Positions 48,059 to 59,568 of a stretch of DNA of 64,000 nucleotides are shown here, one piece after another (positions within the stretch are counted from its first letter, which is position 1; each line of letters starts with the position of its first letter). A program made the translations under genes and the position numbers. The DNA lies in contig NC_023749.2 in assembly GCF_000499845.2 (NCBI RefSeq), positions 36,591,843 to 36,655,842 on the forward strand, written 5' to 3'. The stretch is from Phaseolus vulgaris (taxonomy: Eukaryota > Streptophyta > Magnoliopsida > Fabales > Fabaceae). The notes beneath the pieces were generated by a model, which was not told the DNA's origin, ran no database searches, and was given only the letters and a program-made list of their open reading frames with translations.

Positions 48059-48699
48059 GCCAGAAGCTTTGGTCTTCTATCAATTATTGTTATCAACTTT
48101 GCTCTTTTATTAATTACATGTTGATTATATCCCTTTCAGATTATTCAACAAGTTGGTCAAAGAACAAATATTTGTTTAAAAGGAAAACTTCTTTTAATTA
48201 ATAACTTTTAGAAATGGTAAACATCCATCTCTTTTTGGATAATGAAATTTCATTTTTGTTCAAGATAGAACAATTGAAGTAAATATTTCCTGACAAGACG
48301 TCTCACCATGCTAAATTTGGACCGTCCACGTTGCATTTGCATCAACGGTGGAGAAATCCTACCGTTTCAACTTCTCCATTTTTGAAAACATCTCTTCTCG
48401 CTATCACTCCCTTCACTTTCACTCTCTTGTTCTACTTCCAAACTTTCTTCTAAAGCTCCCTCCTTTCATCTTCGTGCCATCGCACGCCACCAACCTTTCA
48501 CCGTCTCTTGCAAATCCAGGTATGTCTCTTCCTCTTAACTATATCGATGGTTACCATTCATTATGTTGATTGCATTTCTAGAAATGTATCTTAGCTTACA
48601 CCGATTCGCTTCATTTTTCTCTGTCCTGAATTGCATTTGTATTCTACTTGTGTTTATGCTTCTGTTTCTTTTCGACGATGGATTATAGTTCTGCCTAAC
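48059..48699. other. TPS-2 3' flank
   Basis: No gene is supported. 48300-48530 is C-rich and reads like a 5' untranslated region with short chance ORFs, perhaps linked to the fragment that follows. Confidence 0.4.
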
Positions 48700-49012
48700 C
48701 TTAGGCTAAGAAAGAGCTCTTGAAAGAGGTTTCTTATTACACCACTAGTTTACGTATTAGGGAGTTGAGAGAAAATGAATGTACTTTGAGTAAAAAACAT
48801 GAGGGGTTTGTTAAAATGGTAGAGTTAGGGAAGGGGAACAAGTTTGTTATGATGAGTCGTCCGACCTTGATGGTCCATTTTGCTTCTTTTATGCCACTTT
48901 CTTCAAAAAGGTCATCCTTCGTCTCCTCTATCTATTTTTGAGAAGGAGCTATTAACAGAACTCAATGTACCTCCTGCCCAACTACATTCAAATAGGTGGA
49001 CATTTATTTGTT
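48700..49012 (+). pseudogene. Fragment related to the Tat antisense protein
   Basis: One frame reads KKELLKEVSYYTTSLRIREL; after a shift another reads PLSIFEKELLTELNVPPAQL then HSNRWTFIC and a stop. The PPAQLH-NRW part corresponds to APTQLHPNSW in the antisense gene at 6576-8313, the motif typical of this transposon protein. It is short, shifted and without neighbours of a full element. Source element not identified. Confidence 0.5.
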
Positions 49013-49033
49013 AATTGTCATATCAACATATTT

Positions 49034-50600
49034 TCATCATAACCTGAAATAATTTTTTAATATTTTTCATGGCTAATGGTTCGTAGGATTGAAAAAGATA
49101 TAAAATATAAAATTAAGTAAAAAATACAAAATAATTTTTAGTAGGGTGTAAATATAAAAGTTTTGTTCCTTAAAATAAATATACTTTTATAGTTAATGTC
49201 AGATAAATATGGAAACGTGAAAAATTCATAGTTCTTTAAATTTGTTATAGCTTGATTTTAAAAAGTTTGAACTTTTAAAAAGTGTTTAAGTACTTTATTT
49301 AAATTATGAAAGTTGAGATAAATATTTAAATTCGAAATTACTAATTTTAATAATTTCAAATTGTTATAAATACTTTATTGAATTTGTATTGGATCAGAGC
49401 GCTCAAAGCTCAGCGCTCGGTGGTCAGACCTTAGCATTTGCCATAGGCAGATTAGCTCGGCTCATGGGCCAAGTTGGTGGGCCACAAGATTGGGCCCCAG
49501 ATGTATGTATTAGTTCCTTCTTCGTATAACCCCTTGTGCATAAGGCCTAGGCGGCTAGCGATGGGTAGTTTTGGACCTTGGGGTGTACTTAGTACGCAGT
49601 GGGTCTAGCTTAAGTAAACATTTTCTTGTAAACCTAAGCCCATGTGTGCTAGGGCACGTAGAGGTTAGGTTGCATGTGTTCAAAAGATAACGTAGCATCA
49701 CACTAAGGGTGGCTACGTAAACAAATTGGACCTCTGATGCTGGTACATGAGTTGGTACCATGGTGGTTATTCTGTTATGATTTTATGCACTCCATAGAGA
49801 AAAGATTTTGTTCGGTTGCAGCATCGTGAGAGTGTGCCCTTGAACATAATATTGTCCTGTTTAGTATGCTTTCAGTTGAGATTATATTCTCGTGATAGAA
49901 AGCTGTTACAAGAGCTAAACTATAAAAGGGGCTTGAGACCCCAGGTTAAGGTACGCTGTTTCTAAGACTGAAACTTGTTACTTCTTGTTTCTTATAAGCT
50001 CTGTACTGACTTGATCGTCGGAGTGCAATCGACAGGTAGAGCCCTCTCTGTTTCAACGGAGCAACGTTCCAGTGCAACCAAACGCATAATAGATTCAATA
50101 AGAGATAGACGGAGTCAGAGCTTGTTGCTAGAGTCAATCGACGAGCAAGTCAACCGAAAAGAACAAAATTTTTAAATTTATAAATGGTTTATAATATTTA
50201 TTAGTTTAAATTAATTAGTAATTTCAAATTTGCTAATTTATTTAAAAATTGTAAACTCTTTTGAATTTATACTTTAAAAAAACATTAGAAATATAACTTT
50301 TTTGCAATTTTATAGCTAAATGAAAATTTAGTAACTTAATTATTTAAAAATTGCTATAAATTCCCTTTTAAAAATTTATAAATATTTTTTTTTGAAAATG
50401 TGAGCAATTAGAATTTAATAATTTAAATAGTTGTTCTAAAATTCTTAAACTTCTTTAAAGCTTTTATAAAAGTTCTATTATTAAAACAGTAAAAAATTAT
50501 GAAACTAAATACTCTTTTCTTTAATGCAAACTGGTGAATTTGATTGAATTTTTGGAATTTAAAGTTGTTGTTTTTTTATCTTTTGAATTATGAGAAAAAA
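49034..50600 (+). repeat. Downstream copy of the TPS-2 upstream block (split by a solo LTR)
   Basis: 49034-49384 and 50171-50600 together match 41058-41880. No TPS coding sequence follows it, so if it was the promoter of a third tandem gene, that gene is gone from this window. Confidence 0.85.
49385..50165 (+). mobile_element. Solo LTR (family A), 781 bp
   Basis: TGTATTGGATCAG to GAAAAGAACA, flanked by GAATT (49380-49384) and AAATT (50166-50170), a 5-bp duplication with one change. The duplicated block at about 41434-41450 has the uninterrupted site (TTGAATTTTTAAATTT), confirming the borders to the base. TATA box CTATAAAAGGGG near 49919 and the core CTGACTTGATCGTCGGAGTG at 50006-50025. Same family as 3827-4529. 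Confidence 0.93.
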
Positions 50601-51841
50601 GTTACTTGAGAAGTTTTTTATTTTTTATTGACATGAGTTTCATCTAATTCTACACACACACATTTGCGTAGGCCCCTCGATTCCCTCAACTTCCTAATTT
50701 TCAAACGAGTGGTAAGAATAAAGGTTTCTATAAGCAATTCTTTTTGAGCCCAAGGGTAAGTAGAGTTATAATCCATCTTTGAAAGCAACTAAGACATGAA
50801 CAACAATGAAAATACAAAGCACATTTTAGAAAAAAAATATATAGTATAAACTAGTTAAAGCATAGTAAAGCGCATTGTCCAATCGAAACCAATAACAAAG
50901 AGTAACAACCACTGCTCAAAATAGGGTTTGCGAGATGAAAACATACTTGTTTTCTAGTGATTAACGTCGGGGCAAGGAGGCACTGTGAAAGGGAGAAAGA
51001 GTTTGCTTTTCTATGATAACTCTACGCAAGCGTAAAAAATAGAATATTGAAGAGGGAAGGGTTTTTTTTTTCGAAAGGGGAACTTAAAACAACACGTGTA
51101 CGCACCATAATCAATGTGATGAACTCGTCTCGTCAGGTGATGCTTTGAAAATCGTGAACCAATTACCCTCTTAGCCAAATGTCTTTTCAAAGTAAGCACA
51201 AGTAAGCCTTTTCGCCTTGCCATGCTCGAGGCTGAGGGGCTATGTACTTGTCAGACGTGCGGTAAGTGCAATTTTGAGATACTACACCCACACTCATACA
51301 CTATATTCATATTTGTATACTCTCACTAACTTGATCATTGGAGTCTCATCAACAAGTGGAACTTCCCTCACTGTGAATTATTAGCATCTCAAAGCAGCAA
51401 CAACAAAAAAGAAAAGTTGACGTAGAATCCACCACCAAAATTCGATCCAGGTCAGCCGGCGAGAATAGGAACAAATTCGCAAGTATGCACACAAATGGAA
51501 CCTAAGGAATGATACTAGATTTAGATTTCAAAAAAAAAAAAAAAAAATATCAAGATTTAAAAGCAACAAATATGTCTAGTCTAGTGTAGTATTTTTTAGA
51601 CCAAATTTACCAAAATTCACTATCAACTCAAATTATCATACACAATTCACCAACTCATGTTTATAGTATAATGTTGCTCTCATTATTTTCCTTTTTCAGT
51701 TATGTAATTTGGATTTTCTTTGTTTCTTTTTCTTTTAGATTTTTTTTTCTCTTTTTCAGACCTTAAACTCTTAGTCTAGTAGGTTTCAACTCAAAAGTTT
51801 GGAGAACAAATCAATTCATACATCAATTTTCACCACACTTC
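50601..51841. other. Intergenic sequence with LTR-like piece
   Basis: No gene. 51270-51500 contains CTAACTTGATCATTGGAGT (51326-51344), a degenerate form of the LTR core seen elsewhere, in plus orientation, so it is likely an old LTR fragment. The minus-strand frame at 51011-51223 shows no domain. Confidence 0.45.
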
Positions 51842-53083
51842 TGTTAGAATGTGTGGCCAAAACAAGAAGGGGAGTAAATTGTTTTCACAAAATTTCCACA
51901 AAGTTTGGAAGTAGAATGAAAAGTTCTCTAAAAATCAACCAATTTATTTTCTATTTAACTGGATAAAATATTAGAATTACAATTCTTTATGAAAAATCAA
52001 CGAGTTGTTTTACTGAAACAACTGATTGTTTATACCGAAAAACAAAGAACATATTACAAAGCAGTTTACAAGAGTAGGGAAAGAGAGATTCACACAAAGA
52101 GATTTATACTAGTTCACTTTTAACCCAGAGCTACATCAGTCCTCAGCTAACCATTGAGAATTCACTATGCAATCAAAACTAGATTACGAAACACACACCA
52201 AGAATGTTGATCTTGAACCACTCAAGAACACACAACACTTCTTAGCCAAAACCACATCAAGAATGTTGATCTTGAACCCCTCAGGAACATACAACACTCT
52301 TTGGCAACATCACAGTTTCGAGAAACCTTTTCTGAAACTAAATTACACAGAATTACAGTACTCAAATAAGGAAATAGAATACACCTAGGCTTTACAAGGA
52401 AGTAGTACAAATGAATATAAAACCTAGTTCATACTTCACACACAAGCAATGATCCAAAAGCTCTTGATCTTCTCTTGAAAACATTTTTAATAAACTCTTT
52501 TTTTTAGACTTTTGAAAAGATCACAAAACACCCTTTATACTCAGAGAAGTGGTTAAAACTGTTAGATCATTAATCAAAAGCAGTTAGAAACAATTAAAAG
52601 CAATTTGGAATTTATAACGAAATTCTGTTAAAAAAACAACTGATTGATTTGAAAAATATTTGATTGATTTATTTTTCTATTAAGAATTTTACATAAAAAA
52701 GCTAGTTGTTTTATCGAAATAACCGACTTTTTTTTCCTTATAGAAAAGACAAAAGAAAGCAAAGTTTTTTCAAAACCTTTGAAAAACATTAAGTGTCAAT
52801 CAACTAGTTGTTTCGATAAATCAACTAGATAAAAAACTTGTTGTAGTCAGAAGACCTTGAACAACATCTTTTTCAACTGATTGAAAGCTCGAAAAACTGA
52901 CTAAAATTAACATAGCTTTTAGAAAACACTTCTTTCAAAAGGGATAAAGAGTCAAGTGAGCTTGGATCAATACTAGATGTGAATTGACAACTCAAAATCT
53001 ACTAAACAACACACACAAACACTGTAGCAGGTTCTTTAAGTCTTCAAAGTAGATTTGGAAGCATCAAAGCACCTTGTTCAACA
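51842..53083 (-). mobile_element. Solo LTR (family G), 1242 bp
   Basis: Minus-strand TGTTGAACAAGGTGC to CACACATTCTAACA, flanked by a perfect duplication ACTTC (51837-51841 and 53084-53088). Contains degenerate copies of the palindrome-like word AACAACTGATTGTTT. Same family as 35246-36386; probably a Copia-type LTR by its ends, but this is inference. Confidence 0.88.
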
Positions 53084-53088
53084 ACTTC

Positions 53089-54934
53089 AAGTACAAAATA
53101 AATTATACTTCAAGTATGGTTCAAATGAAAAAATTCTTTGTAGAAAATACCTAGTAGGCTATTGGCCAACACATGAATATCTAAGGAAATGTTTCAGAAT
53201 TTTGCTAGAACTAGTAGCAAAAAAAAAAAGTACTAAAAACAGGGAACAAGACTCACAAAATAATTCGTGAAACACATAATAGATATAAGAAAAGTTTAAC
53301 AAAAATTTGAATGACTACTTCTATGTAATAGTGACAAGAATGTGTTATCATAAATATATAAGACAATAAAGATAAAATAATAATCAAACAAAATTTAAAG
53401 TTGCCATTGAAACTTATGACACTGTCAGGATAGCCTAACATATGACATATACTATAATCTCATGCATTTTAATCTCAAATTAATAGAGCAGGAGATTGTA
53501 TGCAAAATATGAAACCAAATTAAAAAAAAAGAATAGTAGTTCTATTTTGATTTAAGGGTGGAAGTAAGCAATGAATTTTAAAGCAACACCTCTTGCATGC
53601 TACCCACTTTGAAGAAAATGTTTGAAGTATAAGAATGCAATAGTTTACAGGAAAATGTTAAGAATATGAATCTCAAAAAAATAACAACGACAAAGAACAA
53701 AAACAAAAAAAATAATATTGTCAAATCAATGGAACAAAGACATTAACTAACAAGAACAAAAAAAAAATGAATATAATTTTGCCAAATCAAATTACCCAAC
53801 CACTTGATCCATTGCATATATGAATTCTGTCATACTGGGAGGAATGAAATCCCTGACCAAATCACGCCTACATGAAGAACGGTACGTGCAAGTTCCCCTG
53901 ATGATGGTCAATAACCAATACCATCTTCCTGCACTTGATGAGTTGTTATCACTGAAGCTATATAGGAAGTAAGTCTGCAACTAATATAGTTAAACTTAAT
54001 ACAACAATATAACATGGCTAGTGAGTTCATGATGTTTTCACTAATAAACAGGTTTATTGTCATAATTTTTGGTTAATTATGGACTTAATGGTGACATAAA
54101 TAATGCAGAATAACTTGATAAAACTATTTTTATTCCAATACCTTCTTTTTTTCTGAAACGCAATGTACATTTTAAGGTACAAAAATTTATCGATAAGTAT
54201 TTAGGGGAAAGAATGGAAAAGGGGAGAAAACGTAAATTGAGCAACAACGGTGTGATTAACCAACGTGTAAGTCACGGGTTGGCGAATTTGTCTTCCAACG
54301 TAAAAGATAAACAAAGAAAAAACAAAACCAAAATTTCGTCTTAATTAAGATCATACCTTTGATTACCCAGGAACCCCACACCTTCTTCAGTCCTGTCTCC
54401 TCCTACAGAGTTATAGTTGAAATCGAAATCTTTTCCAAGCGTTATAACATCTATCTTTAAATTACAACGATATTATTCTTTTCATACCCATTAATTCTAT
54501 TATGACCATTCTTGTTGGTGGATACTTCATCAATTTATTTCACCAATTTAAAATATTTCTTATTTTTTTAATATATATAAATGGTTACACACCCAAGAGT
54601 ATAGCAATTGATGTGTGACTCCTGCGACTTTAACAATTGAAGATAATAAACATACGGACTTAAAGGGTGGAAGATTGAGGAATTTACGTTGAAAAGAAAA
54701 GAAGACGGGATAGTGTTGCGAGTGCCTTTATCAACCGGAAAGAAAAAAAAAAATTCCTAAGAAACCAATAAAATTTTAACTTAAATGAAAATCATGAAAC
54801 AAAAAGAAGTGAGAATAGGGTCTCTTCCTGCAACTTCAGATATATCTCATAAAAATAACTGCTTTAGTTTTAGATATTTACAAACATGAGTCTTTGAGTA
54901 ATGTTCCGGAGAAGTTTAATCCTAAGGTTACATA
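53089..54934. other. Unassigned AT-rich stretch with possible exons
   Basis: No complete gene. Two minus-strand patches with good coding appearance and splice-like borders are described next; the remainder is AT-rich and without features. Confidence 0.4.
53796..53974 (-). pseudogene. Possible exon of an unknown host gene
   Basis: Open for its full 179 nt on the minus strand, bounded by AG (TTAGTTGCAG|ACTT) and GT (GGTTGG|GTAATT). The product reads TYFLYSFSDNNSSSAGRWYW then LLTIIRGTCTYRSSCRRDLV and ends in MTEFIYAMDQVVG. A second patch at about 54345-54410 (SVGGDRTEEGVGFLGNQ followed by donor GTATGATC) may be an upstream exon, but the phases do not join cleanly. I do not recognise the family. 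It could be a relic of a host gene or a captured fragment. Confidence 0.4.
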
Positions 54935-57410
54935 TATTTTTTTTTATCAGCAAAGAATTAATTGAATATAAAAGGGACACTTTAGAGGTGTCCCAACCTT
55001 TATAAAAAAAACTCATATTTTCTTCTTACACCAAAAACTAGCACTAACCGCTTTACATTCACAACTTGTGTAGCTTTTCTTAACAGTAATCACTATTTAA
55101 AGGTTTCAAAAAATTCAATCCCACCCACACCTACTTGTCATCCGCTTGGTCCATCAGACCTTGCCCAAAACTCCATCTAATTATAGTGGCTTCATATGCA
55201 GAAATAGTTACATGGGTACTCTGGTCCTTGGCTCAACAAGATTTTAAAATCCTGCACCCACCCATGCCTAGTCCCCAATTTTCAGTTGCCCTCCAATTGG
55301 ACTTCCAATACTGATACAACCCCCACTCCATCCAAGCCTTACTCATATGCTTGTTTTACTCACATTGCAGGTTCAAACTAGTTTGCTACCTGCATAACCA
55401 CAAGTATAACATATATACTTGTTTGTTTATATCCACATCTCCGCCAAGTGGCTATCCAACATAACTTACATAAGCATGTGGCATTAGTGTCAAAAGTTTG
55501 TTGTGCATGACATCTCCCTTCCAGCTTCTTTCCAAATAACCACTTTCCTTCATATACTCTGCCCTTTGATCCCTCTTCCATATCAGAACCAGCAACAACA
55601 GGCTTAGAAGACCTTTGCAGTACACCAGTAGAGTATTCCAGGTAATGCCTTGTGCTTTGTGTAAAAAACCTCAAAAATATTTGTTTCAATGCCAGCTTCT
55701 TGCACCATGATAGCACCAAGGCACCACATCAGTTGGCCGACAAAATTCCCTTAGCCTAACCTCTTCCACCACCTGCTTTCCATTTTACTTCCTCCACCCT
55801 CCTTTACTTGCCTAGCAGATTCTACAACTCTCCTACAATACTAGTGTTGTGCATCATTTGTATTACTAAAAAAATACATCACCAGAGGAACCCCTAAAAC
55901 CTTCATCTGCCTACAGCTTTACAAAACTGCACCCCAGCAGATCCACCCTAGCAAACCCTGCATCACCTTACTCTGTTTCGCTTGGTGTCCTCTAACCTGT
56001 TTTCATACCATCACCACAATTTCCTGCTTAACTTCATATTACTTCTTCCTAACCTCATCTATATATTAGGTACATGCTGCTAATTTTTATTCAGCATTCT
56101 GCAGCAGGAGCAATTCTTCAATCATAGGTGATATATTAAGCACACACTAAGTCCACACAACAGCTACCTTGTATCCAGGGCACCCACAAACCACCAGCCT
56201 CAACCATTTACTTGTAGCTTCTAATACATATTAAAGGGTTCAACATCCAATATGCAAAGGAGTAGCTAAAAGAGTGACCCATGTGCTTTAACCACAGCCA
56301 AGTCTTGAGCTGGACCATCTGGAAAATCTCCACATCTACTACCCCTTGATTAAAAACAACGAAATTCCTTTGCTCCCAAATACATGTCACTATAGTTGCC
56401 CATACACCTTTCCATAAGAGATTTTGTCTACTGCTAAGTTGGGATAAGTAGAAACTTTCAAAGTGAGTCAAGATAGCTTTATGTTGTACAAACACAATGC
56501 CTATCCATCTAAACCATAATGACCACACCCTCTGAGCAACAACACGTTCAATGAAGATATGTTGACATGATTCCTCCTTAGTTTGACATACAACACATAA
56601 GTTTGTGTTCATGATCACCCCTCTCCTACTCAAGCACTCCCTTGTAGGAATCCTACCTAGAAGGACCCTCCACGTTGTGGTTAACACGCTGGGAAAGGTT
56701 TTGATTTTCCATAGGTTTTTGAATACATCCTTTTGAGGACTTCTGTTAGGCTTAGCTATACATTCATATGTAAATTTTACAGAAAACAACCCCGAATCAT
56801 CAAACCCCCACACCTGTATATCTTCTTGTTCCCTTGACAGCCTGACACGTGATATATGCGTAGCCAATTCTGTTTCCAACATGATTTCCCACTCAAATCT
56901 AGCTCTCCTCCAGCTAAATCTCCAATTCCATATTGAGTCTACCCAAGCACCAACCTCTTCCACCTTTTGGTCCTGGTTCATAGAGAGCGAAAAAAGTCTG
57001 GGAAATAATGTTTTGAGGTTACTATTACCGACCCATGCATCCTCCCAAAATCTTACTTTGTCACCACGTCCTACTTTCCAGACTACTTATTGTTGAAACC
57101 AACCTGCTCCTTCTCCCTCCGTACAAATTTTATGTAAGTCTCTCCACCACTAGGATTGGAATATTATTGGTGATTGCGGGCAGTCCAGATCCATCTCATA
57201 CTTTGATACCAACAACTCCTTCCACCTCCCTTTCCCTTCAGATATCAGGCGCCATCTCCATTTAGCCAGGAGAGCATAATTGAACTTCCTTATATCTCTG
57301 AACCCCAATCCACCCTCCTCTTTCGATTTACACAACACCTCCCAGCTTACCCAAGAAATTGGCTTCTTCTCCCAACCCCATAGGAACCCTAAACCCTAAA
57401 CCAAAATAAC
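54935..57410 (-). mobile_element. LINE (plant L1), 5'-truncated copy 1b
   Basis: Minus strand. The poly-T at 54939-54950 is its A tail, preceded by ATTAATTCTTTGCTGAT and an inverted repeat at 54974-54994 (stem GGGACAC/GTGTCCC). Coding part: FLWGWEKKPISWVSWEVLCK and EEGGLGFRDIRKFNYALLAK (57390-57240), then a 257-codon open frame at 56981-56208 with the linker TTWRVLLGRIPTRECLSRRG and the zf-RVT finger CVVCQTKEESCQHIFIE. It begins after the RT core, so no polymerase is encoded. Same family as 1-1375. Confidence 0.88.
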
Positions 57411-57932
57411 ACCAGTTTCTCTTCAATTTTACTTTACAAAAAACATGCCGTTTTAATAATTCAATTTAAAAAATCTAATAATCTCATTATAATATAATTC
57501 ATGTTAAATGTTACTCAAACTGAATTTTGTAAAATATTTAAAAATAAGTATAATTGAATCGAAGATCTCCGCCGCGGAAACCCTCCATCTCCCTCCCTCT
57601 TTCTCACATTCTTGATTCGTCCAATTTCAAGATTTAGGGGCACGAAGGTGTTGGGAAATACAGATCGGTAATGCGGAGGTGCAACAACTAACTGTTGGTG
57701 GCGCGCAGTGCATTAAGGCTTGTGCGTCACGACATGCATTGGTGTCATGCGAAGTGCGCGACAGGTGAGCGGCGGTGAGCGTTGCAGTGCGTGCGGAGCA
57801 CGACAGTGGTGGCTGCAGAGGCTTCTACAGTGGTTTGGTGTGTGCACAGTGGTGGGTCGTTGGTTGGTTCTGTTGTTGGTAGCGTTGGTGCAGTTTCTTC
57901 CATGTGTGTTGGGGAAGTGTTAGCCTTTGGGA
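57411..57932 (+). other. Probable 5' untranslated region of LINE copy 2a
   Basis: Moderately GC-rich sequence with repeated GTGGTGG/GCGCG words leading into ORF1. The exact 5' end of the LINE is not defined. CCCTAAACCCTAAACC at 57387-57402, at the junction with the preceding LINE, resembles two telomere repeats but is too short to mean much. Confidence 0.4.
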
Positions 57933-59568
57933 ATGGTGGAGGGCTCTATTGGTTTCCTCATCCCATGGGCTAGTTTGATGGATCAAGAAGTGGTTCCTAA
58001 TAAGAAAGCGTTTCTTATGTCAAGCAAAAAGAAGACTTTTACTCAGGCATTGGGAAATACATGTGACATTTCTTTGTTCGAGCTACCTACTCCTTGTATT
58101 AAGGGAGACATGATTGTTGTCTGGATTGATGAGACAGATTACTTGGCTGATCTTGAGCATTGCAAGATCCATCTTCATGGTCAAGCTATTCTATCTAAGG
58201 GGAATAATCCTCTCACACACCTTCATTTAACTACAAAGTTGCAACCGGTGTAGAAGGCTCTTGGACCTTGGAAAGCAATTCCTCTTGGGAATGATTTCTA
58301 TGAGTTTGAGTTCGCTTCTTTAGAAGACATGAGATGGGCCCTCGAGATGGGTTCCTTGAAGTTATCTCCCGATTTCTTGAGATTTTTTTCCTGGACAAAA
58401 TACTTTGTCTCAACTACTATGAATAGTACAAAAACTCAGGCCTGAGTTAGAATCTACCATTTTCCTTTGGAGTATTGGAAATAAAGGGCGATATTTTCCA
58501 TCATTAGAGGTACTTCATTGTCTTTGGATGAACGTCCAAACTTTGCTTTTGTAGCTGGTGTGGAATATGAATGGCTTCCTCCCTTTTCCTCTCATTGTAA
58601 GATGATTGGGCATGAGCTTGCTCAGTGCCGGGCGATCCATGATCAGAGTCGTGTCCCTGGGCCTCAACATAAACCTTCTCAGAAGACACCTTCTAATGAA
58701 CGGGAACAGGGGAGGATCGAGGTCTCTAAACAACATAATGAGTATCGAAAGAAAGATCCGCAGCCGAAGCCCGTGGAAGGCTCCACTGATATTTTGAAAG
58801 TTGATGCTCTTGGTGGGGTTAATGCAGGGTCACCCTTGGGTCACCTTGCTTATGATAAAACAGGTGGAGTGGAGGATGATTTTGCATATATGCCTCTTCC
58901 CGAGGATGCCTCGGATCATGATAAGTCCTCACCCAGGTAGGGGTTGTCCACTCCCACTTCGGATTTCCCAGAACCAGGAATGCTAAGGAATTCACCTGTC
59001 ATTATGCATGCCAAGGGCTCAGATTCACATTTAGTTATGAATCTTATTGATGACCATCATGTGGAGGTCTCTGCTCCTGTGGTTGTACCATCTCCGTTGC
59101 GTCTTACCTCTCCTCGGAGGGATAAATCAATGAATATACTAAAGCACCAAAAAGACTACTATTGACGATCATAATGTGGAGGTCTCTACTATTATGAATG
59201 GACCATCTCCGTCGCCTCAAACCAACCCTCGAAAGGCTAAATCTCTTAGGGATGTTCAAGCACTATCGTTGGCCTTGCAAAATCACTTTTCCTCTCTTGA
59301 TGGTTTTGAAACTATAGATGTGGGAGGCAATCCTTATATTGGTGCATCAACTATTCTGTTTGCCATTGTTGAAATTAATTATGACCATATCACGGTTGAA
59401 AATCAGGTTGTTTCAAAATTTTGGCCTGATCCTAATGAAATGGAGGAGGATGTCAGTGATATTGGGGAGGAAATAGTTCGCCCTAAAAGAAAACCACGGA
59501 GACCACCTAAGGGGATTGGTAAATTCAAAAAAACTTCTAAGGTAGTTCTCTCTACAAAGTTGCAATGA
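57933..59568 (+). pseudogene. LINE copy 2a ORF1 (gag-like), broken
   Basis: From ATG 57933. Contains a DUF4283-like domain (ALGPWKAIPLGNDFYEFEFA), stops at about 58251, 58443 and 58482, then a zinc-knuckle region PPFSSHCKMIGHELAQCR whose first Cys is Ser, then a polar tail. A frame change occurs near 59166 and the last part (59176-59568, with RPKRKPRRPPKG) ends in TGA. That TGA overlaps the ATG of ORF2 as ATGA. The product would bind RNA, but this copy is dead. Confidence 0.75.

Noticed and set aside
57387..57402. Interstitial telomere repeat
   Set aside because: Only two units of CCCTAAA, at a junction between two LINEs; too short to support.
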